Numbered from the stretch's first letter, positions 31,284-44,085 are shown. The stretch: 64,000 nt of DNA from Spodoptera frugiperda (GCF_023101765.2 NC_064237.1:8155649-8219648), one strand, 5' to 3'. The notes: a model not told the origin generated them from the sequence alone. Made by a program: numbers and translations.

Positions 31284-31550
31284 CTGCTTCGTTGGCCGAG
31301 TGGTTGTAAGTGTTACTGCCGGGCAAGGGGTTCGATTCCCGGGTCGGGTAAAGTGTTACTGGTTTTTTTGCTGAAATTTCTCTGTAGTAGCACAGAGTCT
31401 GAATTTGGGTCCGATATACGGCAATAGACTCAGCCTTATTACATGGGGCTTATAATACAAATGGTGAAAAGTGGGTGTATATAGTACAGTATTAGGTGCC
31501 GAAATGTGCATCGTTGTCCACGGAAATAAAAGGCGTGACGGTTTTTTTTT
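31284..31550 (+). mobile_element. tRNA-derived SINE, full-length
   Basis: The tRNA-like head carries a Pol III A box TGGCCGAGTGG (31293-31303) and a B box GGTTCGATTCC (31329-31339). A body follows: GTGTTACTGG, GTAGTAGCACAGAGTCTG, TACGGCAATAGACTCA, ATTACATGGGGCTTATAATACAAATGG, TGAAAAGTGGGTGTA, then AAATAAAAGGCGTGACGG and a T run that could end Pol III transcription. Fragments of the same body occur at 45.6, 47.9, 50.3 and 52.0 kb. It resembles tRNA-headed SINEs known from noctuid moths (from memory). Mobilisation needs a partner LINE. It is not a functional tRNA gene: no acceptor stem closes around the boxes. Confidence 0.88.
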
Positions 31551-33074
31551 CAAAAGAAACATAGATATTGTTTCTTTTTACAATTAATTTATATACTTAA
31601 ATATAGTCCTGCTTACGTTCAGTAACGTCGACCTTACATAAGCTATTTCCTATCGTGTGCCCTGATGTGAGGATTAATTTATATCGTCTGTGAACACATT
31701 ATCAAGTTATCAAGATGGAGGCCTTTGTTCAATATTTTTCCAGCTAATGATGGCAGTTTTGTAATTAATGATAATATTTCTCTAATCTACAGGATATCAG
31801 ATTACTGAGACAAGGTTTAAATTGTGTTTTAACTTATGTGTATGTAAATACCACAAATGACTCTAATAGTCAGTTTTAACATAATAAATTCGACATATCA
31901 TATTCAATTTTTCACAAACACGTTTACCCAACTCACTTCACTCGCTGTATCCATAACACAAGATTGAATTATGTACATATTTATCTAGTCCAGCTGGTGC
32001 AAGCAGCGTGAATGTCAACGGCATGAATAAATTTGAGCGCCCGAATAGGTTTGAGCCTTTATCTCCAAGTTTTCTCTTCGTTCACATAAATAATTCAAAG
32101 GCATCACAATGCAATGGGATATCGCTGCAGGTTCATATTTCACGATACACTGCCGCGCGGAGTAATTAATGTACCAGTGAACAACGGCTGGTCGCGTGGG
32201 TTTGGCATAGCACTCACGGACGCTTCTCCTATAAACATTGATTTATGATATTTTATTATTTTCCATATTTCCTTCGTTAGCACATTTAAAAGTATTATGC
32301 GTAAATGAAACTTATATTATTCATGTAAATACTTCATTTATGAAAACCTTGTCAACTTCTGTGTTACACCTGAAAATAACATCGTGCCATTCACACTTTA
32401 TAACTTCCGAGAAAAAGTGAACATCTGCCTTAACATACAGTTGATACCATTATCTAAACTATTAATTTAAACAACCAATACGTTAATTACGCTTTTAATC
32501 TTCCGAAAATAGGATATTATACCAATCATAAGATACTACGCAGTTACTACGGCGTAGCACAAGCCGCTACGAACGATACTGCTACGAAAGCCCTTAGTAT
32601 CTGTTTGCGTAGCACATAGAAGAAACACTTTGCTTGAATTATTAATAGTTCAATAATAACAGTTTCATCTCGCTAATGATCGCAAGGCAACAGCAGTATC
32701 GTTTACTAAACCACTGCGCAGTACTAATGGCCCAATATTTTGTATTAACGCACGTCAAGCCGATATTTCGCGCGGCTTTCTTCATCCCAAATAATGTTCC
32801 GCATTAGCCGTAGTTACAGTGATTAAATGACTAGCGGCGAGGGGAAGTAATAATGTATTACAAACACAACACCGATTGTAATAGATATAGGTTATCTGTG
32901 TATCTATGTCCGTATGTGTGTGTGGACGAAAATATATTAACGCGATAAGATTTGTGTTCATCGAGTAGTTTATCTTATTCGTTTTGTTTGGAGAGGATTT
33001 TCGTAATTGAATTTACTGGTTTGAAAATTAATTGTGATGATAAATATTTTTATACTACTTTTTAGTAAAATATT
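31551..33074. other. 1.5 kb without a supported gene
   Basis: A less AT-rich tract at 32530-32620 repeats the words GCTACGA and GTAGCACA (ACGGCGTAGCACAAGCCGCTACGAACG), and CAGCAGTATCG near 32692 inverts CGATACTGC near 32573. This may be the remnant of a small inverted-repeat element. No gene seen. Confidence 0.35.
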
Positions 33075-33280
33075 GTGGAGAATAAACGGACATATATAGA
33101 CCAGATTATCGATATATTAAAAAAGGGCCAAATTAAAAGTACCTTTAAACAACGACCATGCATGAAAAGACTGATGAGCATTGATGAAGCAAAAGAAAGT
33201 ATGAAAGATTTGTCGCAATTGTCTCTGCCTACCCCAATGGGAGACAGGCGTGAAGTATTATGTTTGTATTGTAGAGTACT
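33075..33280 (+). pseudogene. possible retroelement-derived coding remnant
   Basis: The plus-strand frame starting at 33075 reads IDQIIDILKKGQIKST and CMKRLMSIDEAKESMKD. This charged, non-random composition reminds me of C-terminal ends of moth LINE-type polyproteins. It runs straight into TCTCTGCCTACCCCAATGGG-AGACAGGCGTGA (33222-33252), a repeat end also found at 33.87 kb. The assignment is from memory and weak. It could equally be a chance frame next to a repeat. Confidence 0.25.
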
Positions 33281-33869
33281 ACATTCTTGTAGTTTAGTAA
33301 TCACAAAGATCTTAGATACGTCTACAATATTTTTCCTTAGATTCCTACGAAATGTACGGAAAAAGAAGAAAAATATAGTCATTTATTCAGCAACATACTT
33401 ACGTACAAACATAAGCACTCTAAATAAGCGATACACATAAACCACGCAGTCAACTTTTAATAGCCAGCAAACCATAAGCGCGTGGAATCAAATGGCAAAG
33501 CCAAAGTTGAGGTTCAAGTATTACAAAATGTCTTGAAAACGAATATCTCGTATTCCAACATACATCAGGCTTAGCGATCCTTACAGAGCATTCAGTACAA
33601 CATGTGTAGGAAAGTGTTAAAGGAGTTCGGAACTTGTTGGGCCAAGTTGTGCGACAGGAGTGTCGTGTTCGACACGTGTCCGCCTTGTTATGACAAATTT
33701 GTCTTACAAAAGCTAATGTCGCTAAATTACTCGGATAATTTGATGTTGTCCGTGAATTTGTTATCGATGAATTGAGTTTGGTTTTCGTATTTTCTTATGC
33801 TTAGTATTTGTTGTGTACTTACAATTGTCTAAGCAATAATATAAGCTTGTGTTTGTGTATTTGTTATCA

Positions 33870-33925
33870 TTGTCTCTGCCTACCCCCATGGAAGACAGGC
33901 GTGAGGTTATGTATGTATATGAGTA
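33870..33925 (+). repeat. repeat end, CTCTGCCTACCCC...GACAGGCGTGA
   Basis: Second copy of the sequence at 33222-33255, here followed by GGTTATGTATGTATATGAGTATG, a TATG-rich tail. Such a tail suggests a retroposon 3' end. The two copies are about 650 bp apart in the same orientation. Confidence 0.5.
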
Positions 33926-35221
33926 TGGGTGTTTTATGAGAGGAATATAAAAACACCTTTGAATAAAGACTGCTCTATCGATACGACCCAATAGCCCGGC
34001 AATGTTTATGGCAACCGAGTTCCCACGATATACGGAAAACTAATAACATAACTCACAAAAAGTGTGCAGTTCAATTCAGTTCACCTTTCAAAGAAAAGGT
34101 GTGATGTTTATGTTGGAGAACCGTGACCGTAAAACTCAAGGGCATAATTTCGCGTTTCTACACAAAGAGCAGGCGCAATAAAACACTTTTTCAATGCACG
34201 CCGACATTACGTCACAAATATTATTGCCTACTCTGGCCCGTTATCGAGTAGTAATATTTTTTCGCCCCTTATAAATCAGTGTATCTTGTATGAGCTACTT
34301 ATCGTGAAAAAGCACGAAATGTATTGTCCCGAGGGTGATATATACGTTGCCTGCCCTGTGACTTGAGCCTCAGGGGACGACCGCCCTTAAATCTGCGCGG
34401 AACTGTATATATTAAGTTTTGAAAATATAAGGAAGTGGAATATTTGTGGGTTTTTCTGTTTTATTTTCTGTGGAATAAGGTTATTTACTCAAGAGTTTCG
34501 GTCTTGTGCGTATAACGTAAATATTGTAAGCTGGGGACCGAGTGCGAGGTAAAGGGCATGTCTAATGTCATTGAATATTGTGTGCGTTAGTTTGATACTT
34601 CATTGAGCTTGTGAATAATGTGTGCATTCAAATCAGTTTTGTGTTTTTTATCCATTTTTCTCTCATAGGGATAACTAGAGAGACCAAATAATACGGTTAG
34701 ATGAAATCAAAGAGGTATGGTAAAATGGTCAATGTTCATTTATACATATGATTAATATTTCGCAATAGTTACTGTAGTCATTTGAATATTTTTATAACTA
34801 TTAATCAAATTATCGATTATTTCTCTGTTGCTATAAGTAACGACTAAACTTTAGGAGCAAATTAAATACGAACCTTTCTGAACAGTGTGGGTGTAGTTAG
34901 AGAGGATAGTTATTTAATAAAATAACAAATACAAGACTAAAGCCTACTCATAAAGCTATTTATATTAATACCAAATAATCTAAACTTGTTCTAAAATGTT
35001 TTAATAAAAATCATCTCCACTACAATCGAAATTGGCTAACAGGACTAAAAATGTACTCGAACTAATGTGTTATTTTATTAGTAACAAATGTTAAGTATCT
35101 ATATCACTTTGTTTTATTATGTTATGCTAGTACTTTGGAGAGGGTCCAAAGCTATTTATATCTGTATGTACTCCAATTTTTGACCTTCTGGGTATCTGTA
35201 ACCGTTATCATAGTTTATCCA
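33926..35221. other. unassigned AT-rich DNA
   Basis: No gene or known repeat. The tract 34340-34410 is less AT-rich. Confidence 0.4.
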
Positions 35222-35410
35222 CATCATCCCATCAACAGCCTATGTATAAGTGGCCACTGCTAACCAACGGTCTCTTCTCTCGTGTAAACAGTTTGAGCAT
35301 TAACCACAATGTTTGCTCAATGTGGGTTGGCAATTTCAAACTTATAATCAGAAATTATAAGTTCAGGTTTCCTTACGAAGTTCTCCTTCACTGTAGTTAT
35401 CATAGTTTTT
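35222..35410 (+). repeat. dispersed repeat, family E (copy 1)
   Basis: CATCATCCCATCAACAGCCTATGTATAAGTGGCCACTGC, then TTTGAGCATTAACCACAATG, GCTCAATGTGGGTTGG, AGAAATTATAAGTTCAGGTTTCCT. The order matches 36.9 kb and the truncated piece at 9.32 kb. The 84-residue open frame across it is the repeat, not a gene. Confidence 0.65.
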
Positions 35411-36916
35411 TCTGTATTATCTTCGACGATTATGAAAAAGTTGTGCTATTTAATTTTGGTCCTCCACGAATTACAATTAATCAAATAATACTCTAGATTA
35501 ATCAAATTGAAATAGTCAAATAATGTAAAAATGATACGATGGGGCTGACATTTCTTTGGCGAAAGCCCCTAAAAGATTTAGATTAAAAAAAAAACATAGT
35601 TTATCCAAATTGAAATAAATCCAGTTGTAGAAAACTCAAGGTCATATTACACAATACCAATTTCTGGAATACGTTTCTAAGAACTGAACCTGTGATATTT
35701 AGATTGGTAACATAAATAATAAAGGTGTCACGAAGGCAAGTATCGGATTGGAAGGCAGGTGGCACAGTCAGGCGACGGAACGAATATACATACAACGCTA
35801 TATGACGTCAATCATATATTTTACCCACTTGATATTGAAAATCGTGATTTCTATTCATATTGTGGTGTAAAATTTTGCTGTTTCTGTGACGAAACTTTGA
35901 AAACGCATTGTAGTTGTCTACTTATTAGTTTGATGGTGACCTTGATTTTTGATGAAATAGCATTTGGAAGTCCCTATGTCGACAATCCACAGTAATTTAC
36001 TTTACGGACTTCAGTAAATTAAAAAGCTTTATCATTTTTTTTTAAGATTTTCAATATAAACATTATAATATGTCATCTGTTTTCCCTAACATCATAAATG
36101 AGCAAGATATAGAGACGAAAGGATGACATCAATAATACTAGATTATTGATGTCAAATCAATTATATTATTAAGATTAACTTATGCTTCTAACCACTTTCT
36201 AACATATTTATTCACATATTCAAATACCTACACAATCACTATTTACAGTAGGTACAGTTGATAACAAACCGTCCTCAACAATCACCTAACCAAACACCGC
36301 TAACTTTGCCCACATATGCGATGTTTTTCTTGCAGAAATTTGTTTTTGTATAGAGGAGAATTCGACGAAAATAGGCTCGAACACTTTTCATATATAAAGT
36401 ATTATGTGGAATTTTGTTTTGCACCATTTGACCTATGTCGGCAATAAATTATAAAGTACAGTGATATATATCTGTTCCATTGGAGTGCGAGCGATCACCG
36501 GCTGACTACAGTTCCCATATAGTTATAAATTACACTACCCAAGAGGGCCTTCTGCCAAGTATTTCCGTAACATGTCCAATGCCCCGTGGGGTCACGATTT
36601 ATGTCAACAGAAAAACTAGAACCCATCTATGTAGATCGAACAGTAAAATCTATCACTATTACTGTATGGAAACAAAGTTTTTATATGTCGGTGTCACGGG
36701 ATCAAATGGGTTTGGACATTCTGGTTGTAGTGGAAACTATTTTTTTAAAGTGAACGTGTTGTTGTTTGGTGAAATTTTAACTGGGCTACTACAAATCCCT
36801 TGTATCATCAATAGTCCATGAGACTTCACTATTTGTTATTTTGGTTTATTGTAGCCCTTATTTGGGTTTATTGTAGGCCTCCTCTGTAAAAGAGGTTTTT
36901 GCCCACACCATATGAT
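35411..36916. other. 1.5 kb without a supported gene
   Basis: Contains the hairpin at 36124-36154. The 113-residue plus-strand frame at 36480-36821 shows no recognised domain or splice context. Confidence 0.35.
36124..36154. repeat. perfect 13-bp hairpin
   Basis: TGACATCAATAAT and ATTATTGATGTCA are separated by the 5-base loop ACTAG. Confidence 0.95.
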
Positions 36917-37202
36917 ATCATCAGCCTATAAATGGCCACTGCTGGACAAAGCTCTCTTCTCACACGGAGAAGATTTGAGCATTAATCGCCACGCTTGCTT
37001 AATGCTGGTTGGCGATTTTAAATTTATAATAGAAATTATAAGACCAGGTTTCCTCACGATGTTTTCTTTCACTGTTTGTCAATATTGTCTCAATAAACTT
37101 AGAAGGTACTCGGAAAAAGTCATATTGGTACTTGCCGTTGCTAAGTTTCGAAACCGCACTCTCATGTAAGAGAAACGCAAGTCTTGAATCTCCTAGCCAC
37201 CC
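36917..37202 (+). repeat. dispersed repeat, family E (copy 2, longest)
   Basis: CATCAGCCTATAAATGGCCACTGCTGGACAAAG, ATTTGAGCATTAATCGCCACGCTTGCTTAATGCTGGTTGGCGATTTT, GACCAGGTTTCCTCACGATGTTTTC, then GTACTTGCCGTTGCTAAGTTTCGAAACCGCACTCTCATG. The internal CACGCTTGCTTAATGCTGGTTGG block is shared with copy 1. Frames on both strands are shadows of the repeat. Confidence 0.65.
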
Positions 37203-40202
37203 CGATATATGGCCATATCTTAGAATGGTATAAAAATTTAGTAGAATAGTTACTTTAAATATACTACAAAGCATTACCATATAAATGAACCTGCTGCGTC
37301 TTTTTTTAACTAGTATTTAAAATAAAGCTAATGAATTTCTGAAGCAGACTATTTAAATGGACTTTTTTAACACATTTAAACCATTGACGACAGAAAGCAG
37401 GTGTAGGTGTAAAATCTTTTCTTAAATTTAGAAAAGGTTTTATACCCTTTTTAATGGACAAGTGGGTGTAGTACTAGATTAACAAAAAATACCTTACATT
37501 TATAAAAGAAAAATGAATGTATTTGTTATTCTTTATAGAAAACTTATACCATGTCTTTTTGATCATGTCGGGATCCAAGACATTCATGTCCAACGGGTGG
37601 TTTCATAGTTGTATTTACTGTAGATCCTGGCTTACAAGAGTTGCATCGGATTTTGGGAGATTATGGCAGGCTTGTCACATAAAAAATATACCATATTATG
37701 TGAGCTTGTCTCGTTGGTCGATTGAATACAAGTTTACTGTAAAGTATGGGATTTCTAATATATTCTTAGAGTTAGACCAATTGACATTTTGCTTAATTTA
37801 ATATGCTATATCCCTTAGATGGGACATCGGTATTCACAGAAATCCTCCATCGCAATTGATCTTTAACTTCACGCTTTACCTCACTTCTGCCAACACGATA
37901 CGTAGTCAAGTTTGACAGGGGCTACCACGCTTACTTTTCCCCTGGGGATTGCAGTCCAAGGCTTGCTTGAGTTAGTGGTTGGGACCTTTCAGAGTATGTG
38001 GCTAATCCGTTCCCATTTACGCTTTTAACATTGACCGCATACAAATTAACACCTTAACCCTTTTTTAAAATGGTCCATAATCGCATGGAACTTAAGTATT
38101 TGATAGCATTAATAGAGTATAGCTATCAAAAACGTAGTTATTTTCACCTCTTTAGAGAATAATAAGGGCGATATAGGTAGTTATGTATAATTAATTTGGT
38201 ATTAAATCAAAATTGAAATTGTTACTTTGTTTTGTTATTGAATAGAGTTTTAATAGTTTGAGAACTAATCTAGATCACAGGTTTCATGGAAAATTTTCTC
38301 GCTCAGTACCTACTGAAATTTAATACAAATAGATTCAAGGTTTAAACAAGGTTGTAGTGTATAACTTTTCAATTAATAAAGGGATGTGAGATATTTTAAA
38401 TTGAAACACAACTAATATAATAGTTACCTGCGGCTACAAAACTTTGGTATTCAATTAATTGTTGATTTTGGTATGTACATGTTAGTAATTTAGTGTATTG
38501 GAATGAGAAATAGTTTAAGTTTAAATTGAGTTAATTCTAACAGGTGATTTAATTGAATATTTTTGTACGTAGGCGTAGAATAGGGTAGATGGCTAATTTT
38601 TGTTTTAAAAGTAGATTATTATTAGACACGTAATTTTTATTTTCTTATGGTAACAAATACTTTCGAAGATATTATATTGATTTAAAATATCGTGTGACGT
38701 CACTACTTGGTACGTAGATACGTAGAAATTACGTGTATGTTCCCACTGCTAAACTTTGATACGTTTTATCTAAGTATTGTTATCTTATATGACAAAAAAT
38801 ACGTGTCTAATATTTTTCAAAACCTGACTGAAATAATAAATAGATTATTTATTTTCATAGATTTTTACTCTTCCGACCCCGTTATCATCCCTATTATCTA
38901 TTTATTTATTTACAAATTTATTTATATACAACATTACAGCTTACGCCAATACGTTATACAGCCAAAAGAAGAAATAATAATATTGCTTTTCATCTCCTTG
39001 CTCGGAATTAAAGATTTCCCAAAATCATACTTGATCTAACCCAGGAATAAAAATAAGACATTGTGATTATCAGTCAGCACTACAAGACCTTTGAAATACA
39101 TTGAAAACTCCAATAGCATTTTTCTTCATTTTACACGAAACTTATGATTAAAAAATATAATCAGTGTACGCTACAATGTTCGTATTTACACAGCTCGAAC
39201 ATGAACACAGATTTACTACTACAGCACCAGCCGATACGATCGTAATTTACGTGCAGTTTTTGATTAAAAAATCTCATTTATAAGGCTCTCCTATTCGTAA
39301 CAAAAGGCGATTGGACCATTTAAATGCATTTGAACGTGAACCAGTAAATACTTTAGGTATTTGCAGATAATACAGCTCGTTATGTTCAATCGTAAATCAA
39401 TGCTCGTTCGTAATGCCTTTGGTATATTTTATTGATTATGCATTATATAGCGGCATAAAGTACTAATCCCCGAAAGGGCAAAAGGAGAAGGCAGTGGTGC
39501 TCGTAACTATTATGTCATACACAGTTTTCACTAGTTATGTTATGAGTTCTATGTAGGTAACACAGATTGAGTCTTGTCTGAAACTACGTATGTTGACAAT
39601 TCCAGACATTCCGCTACTACAAAAAAAAATCTAAAACAAAACATTGGTTTGTACTTTGTCGGGATCGGGAATGCTTCTTGCTCGGTAATCGCACTTGTAC
39701 CAATCGGGCAACGAGACAACAAGGACATGGTAGACTTTGGTAGACTTTAGTATTTTAAACTGATGATGATAACCTTTATCTATGTAAGTATATCGAACAA
39801 GTTATATGACCTAAATGGTAATTCCTCCCACTGAAATAAAGCCTAACACTACATGGCAAGACCAAATTGAATGAGAATGTTTCAAAGAAAATATTGGTAC
39901 ATTACAATAGTGTATCCTAAACTTGAATCTTACATCTACCAAACTACACGGCTGAAACTATTCGAAACTAGTTTAGATCTAAATTGTTTGACTAATAACC
40001 TAAGTTCGGGTAGATTGCGAGTAATGTACATTTAAATTATGGCAATTAAACTTAAGATTTTGATAGTTTTATTAACCTTGACTATAAATTCGCTTTCTTG
40101 ATTAGTTTTTGGAATTACTTATAAGTAATCTGTCTTAGTGATTAATAAGACTCACGTAAAATTACAAAAACTGTATTAAATTTGACAATAGAATCAATAC
40201 GA
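37203..40202. other. 3 kb without a supported gene
   Basis: The tract 37800-38030 (ATCCCTTAGATGGGACATCGGTATTCACAG..., CCCTGGGGATTGCAGTCCAAGGC) is less AT-rich and may be an old repeat, but it has no partner in the window. At 39660-39716, GGTAATCGCACTTGTACC and GGGCAACGAGACA look like a decayed minus-strand tRNA-SINE head. The short frames at 37.5 and 38.7 kb are not convincing. Confidence 0.35.
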
Positions 40203-40352
40203 TCCGGAGCTGTGGACTGCCTAGCGGGTTACCGAAACTCCGGCTCGAAACGCAGGAGTAGGAACGGGGTGGTTTTTAGTCAGTACAAGGCTGACACTCG
40301 CTCTCGCCTCGCCCAAGATGGTAGAACTCATTGGATGATTTTCCTCTGTTAA
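40203..40352 (+). mobile_element. short retroposon, family A
   Basis: Complete from CCGGAGCTGTGGACTGCCTAGCGGG to TGGATGATTTTCC. Possible flanking duplication: ATCAATACGA just upstream and ATCAATAGAA just after TTAAAAAT. The A tail is short. Confidence 0.8.
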
Positions 40353-41047
40353 AAATATCAATAGAAGGTGGTGGAATTTCAGTATTTTATGCATATCAAT
40401 TACATTGCAATGCAAGTGACACATCACTCTTGCGCAAAGGCTTCTTGCTTGACTTTGATTTTGAAGGCTTCTTGCTTGTCCTAAAGTAAATAGTGTACAT
40501 CAATTTTATCTAACCCTTGACTAAGGAGATCTGACAGAACCTCTTCTTCTTCTAAAATAGACTCAAATGATTTTAAAAATCAGTTTTACGTGTGAAATTA
40601 TAAAATATATAAATAGATCGATTATTACAGTAACAGACAGACAGGGTGACGTAACTATGCCTCAGATATGATGAAAATTGAATGCCTAATGTAATTAGAC
40701 TCCGAACGCGTACCCGTTAGAGTAAAGAGAGAGATAGATGGAACTTAGTGAACCCTAAAACGGTGCTTGATATATTCTTTACTTAATTGCTTCACAATGA
40801 ATCACATTAGGTACAAACGCCAGTTTTTTATTATAAAATGATCATTATTACCATCGCCTTTCAGAGTACTGACCTCATTTGAAAAAACAAAGTGTGTGAC
40901 AATCGCCACGCTTAGCAGATGGCTTGGAAATCGCAGATAGATCCCCGAAATTTCAGAGAATATTTCTGTTGGTCTCTCAATGGGAATAGTTTTATGACAT
41001 AGCTGGGTCTAAAAACAAGTACCGAGCATACTGTGTCAGCACAAAAA

Positions 41048-41095
41048 GTGTGAGTGTCTCAGACTCTTACTGACTAAAATCCACCCCGTAAACCG
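41048..41095 (-). mobile_element. family A retroposon fragment
   Basis: GTGAGTGTCTCAGACTCTTACTGACTAAAATCCACCCCGT is the reverse complement of the central part of family A. Both ends are missing. Confidence 0.6.
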
Positions 41096-41781
41096 GTAGT
41101 CCAATTGTGTCTAAGTTTTCAATACCTATATATATTTTTAAACAATTTTTTGATATCATAGGTACGGTTTTAGTAAATCAATTACATTCATTTTCAGGTA
41201 AGACTCAACAAAAATACAGAACTTTGTGCATGCGTGTGCAACGTATCTAAAGCTCGTTCTCTAAATTCTCTTCAAGTTGCAAGTCCTAAAGGAGTGTGCG
41301 AACAAATCCTTTCCACGATTTTATCATGTACTCCCTGCACATCAAGCTATGCAAAACCAATATAAACTGACCGTCGAATGTGTAGAAAGGTAGTTAAAAG
41401 CGAGACCACGATAAACTGGTTTTGGTTAGCTCGAAGTGAAGCCGTGTATTCGCCAGTGTGTGCTCCGCGTTATGTGGCTTTGTAAGAAATACGTGACTAA
41501 CTAGACCGTACGAGGATTTTCTTACGACATCTTTCTCAGGTATTTGTTACCACCTACTCCTAAGATGGCGAATGTCTACTGTTTATTTGTGGAGTAATCT
41601 TCAAGTATGAGGTTGTGAACGAGGTATAATGAAATTGTGGGTGTTGATAATTATCTTTGCATTACGCTATATATAATTAGTTCTCGTATTTGTTGAGTTG
41701 GTCGACATATTATGTGCCGTGTATCATGATCAGCTCTTATACGCGCTAATAGCACTGTACACTGATATTATCTTTATAATA
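41096..41781. other. unassigned DNA with a splice-like motif
   Basis: ATTCATTTTCAG|GTAAGACTC at 41186-41206 joins a 3' splice-like and a 5' splice-like sequence. No flanking exon can be shown. Confidence 0.3.
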
Positions 41782-41954
41782 TCTCTTTAATATATTAAAA
41801 TCAGTTGCTGTTCGTTAGTCTCGCTAAAACTCGAGAACGGCTGGACTGATATAGCAAATTTTTGCCTGAAATTGTATGTGGAAGTCCAGGGAAGGTTTAA
41901 AAGGTGAGAAAAAAAAATGTGTGACGTGGTACGAAGTTTGCCCGGGCCAGCTAG
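41782..41954 (+). mobile_element. short non-autonomous Helitron (plus strand)
   Basis: Begins TCTCTTTAATATATTAAAATC after an A; continues GTTGCTGTTCGTTAGTCTCGCTAAAACTCG and GGTTTAAAAGGTGAGAAAAAAAA; ends TTTGCCCGGGCCAGCTAG before a T. The GCCCGGGC palindrome lies 7 bases from the CTAG end, as Helitrons require. 173 bp. A diverged inverse-orientation copy is at 45753-45928. Confidence 0.8.
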
Positions 41955-42919
41955 TCAAAAATAAATACCTATAATGATAAAAATGTATTTAAGGTATATC
42001 TTCCTTGCCGGGTTCCATCAAACTTAAAGTAGGACTTACATAATGTATTACTATAAGTAGATCTATATTTTAATGTATCATCACATCAATCGTGTTTCTC
42101 AATAATTTCGAAATCTACATTTACATTAAGCAATATCTCGTTCAAAGTAAATAAAAGATGAAGGCTACATAAAATAATGCTTAGTAGACTGAAAAATAGC
42201 CTGTTAACATCTAAACGGATTTTGGTCGAACAAGAAATTCAATGTAAATACCCAAATCCTATTACGAATCCACGTTTTATAATCTTTTTTTTTATTTTTA
42301 TAAATAATATTTTTATACAAATACAATTTTCTTCTCATGTTTACTTTTCCTTAGGGACCGGTAAGATGGATGTACCGTCCTGCCTCCCACCTATTATTGC
42401 TTTCTCGATATTATAATACACTTGCGTTCCGTTACGTTGCTCTTGTAAATGGAGGAATATATTTTAAAGCATTTTCGTCGTCTACCTTAGGTTGTAATGT
42501 TTTTTATTTTGTAAGTAATACGACGGAGTATATGTACCTATATAATACAATATTATTATAATACTACTTCGTTAATTACACAAAGTGAAGTTAAAGTTAA
42601 TTACTATACCTACATCTATAAGTCAAATATAATGTTGGATCGAACTCCAGACATTTTTCTCAGTAGTCATTAAAGCAACAATTATCCATGTTTATTTATT
42701 TACTTATGTAATGTTTTGTTGTAGGTAAATTCAAGTCGACTAGGTTATATATATACATTTTATGTTCCTAACACGCGTACGATGAGCGGTCTTGTCACAC
42801 AATGGTGATTTTTTATCAGATAGCCTTTGGATGGATTTTTTATAACGATCAGATAAAGGACAATTATGTGCATATTAAAAAATAAAATAAAAGAAGCGTA
42901 TAGAGCAACCTACTTAAAA
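41955..42919. other. unassigned AT-rich DNA
   Basis: Short frames at 42177-42416 and 42370-42561 overlap in different frames and have no recognised domain. No known repeat. Confidence 0.4.
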
Positions 42920-43040
42920 TCTATACATATAATAAAATCGTAGAAAAGTGCTGTCTGTACATTGAAAATAAAAATAAAAAAAATAGCAGGGGTTATTGTT
43001 ATGTCGATGTCGAACCCAAAAATGTAATTAACTTTTTTTT

Positions 43041-43093
43041 TGTCTGTTTGTCTGTTTGTCTGTTTGTCTGTTTGTCTGTTTGTCTGTTCGTCT
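43041..43093. repeat. (TGTCTGTT)n minisatellite
   Basis: About six and a half 8-bp units. Its minus-strand translation gives a repetitive Thr/Asp/Arg/Gln peptide that is not a protein. Confidence 0.95.
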
Positions 43094-43359
43094 GTGCGCG
43101 CTAATCTCAGAAACAGCTGATCCGAGTTGGATGCGGTTTTCACGAATATATTGTGGGATGCTTAAATTTACATTTAGTGTTTGTTTCATGTCAATCGGTT
43201 CATAAATAAAAAAGTTATGTCAAATTAAAGAATCACGTCGAACATTCTATGCTTATACCATTAATCTCCGCAACTATTTGACGGATTTGGTTAAAATTTG
43301 GTACAGATATAGTTTAGAACCTTAGAAAGGACATAGATATATTTTTATTTCAAAAATCA

Positions 43360-43591
43360 AAAAATAAAATAAAAATAAAATAAAAATAAAATAAAAATAA
43401 AATAAAAATAAAATAAAAATAAAATAAAAATAAAATAAAAATAAAATAAAATAAAATAAAAATAAAATAAAATAAAATAAAAATAAAATAAAAATAAAAA
43501 TAAAAATAAAATAAAAATAAAATAAAATAAAAATAAAAATAAATAAAAATAAAATAAAAATAAAATAAAAATAAAATAAAAATAAAATAAA

Positions 43592-43622
<31 letters not shown>

Positions 43623-44063
43623 TAAAAATAAAAATAAAATAAAATAAAAATAAAATAAAAATAAAATAAAAATAAAATAAAAATAAAATAAAAATAAAAT
43701 AAAAATAAAATAAAAATAAAATAAAAATAAAATAAAAATAAAATAAAAATAAAATAAAAATAAAATAAAAATAAAATAAAAATAAAATAAAAATAAAATA
43801 AAAATAAAATAAAAATAAAATAAAAATAAAATAAAAATAAAATAAAAATAAAATAAAAATAAAATAAAAATAAAATAAAAATAAAATAAAAATAAAATAA
43901 AAATAAAATAAAAATAAAATAAAAATAAAATAAAAATAAAATAAAAATAAAATAAAAATAAAATAAAAATAAAATAAAAATAAAATAAAAATAAAATAAA
44001 ATAAAAATAAAATAAAAATAAAATAAAAATAAAATAAAAATAAAATAAAAATAAAAATAAAAT
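43360..44063. repeat. (AAAATAAAAAT)n minisatellite, about 704 bp
   Basis: A long array alternating AAAAT and AAAAAT, mostly as an 11-bp unit. There are patches of 5-bp-only or 6-bp-only units near 43450-43550 and 43600-43640. One strand contains only A and T with long A runs, so it is strongly bent, poorly nucleosomal DNA and prone to length change. Assembly length here should be treated with caution. Confidence 0.97.
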
Positions 44064-44085
44064 ATATAGTAATTACAATTGTTCA

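Noticed and set aside
31284..31360. Possible genuine tRNA gene (A and B boxes present)
   Set aside because: No acceptor stem closes around the boxes, and the sequence runs directly into a SINE body shared with four other loci.
33062..33382. 106-residue minus-strand frame
   Set aside because: Complement of the better plus-strand frame; hydrophobic and low-complexity.
36480..36821. 113-residue plus-strand frame, possible gene
   Set aside because: No domain, no ATG at the first codon, no splice context, and no similarity that I recognise.
43041..43093. CRISPR-like regular repeats
   Set aside because: Units are 8 bp with no spacers; it is a simple minisatellite in a eukaryotic repeat.
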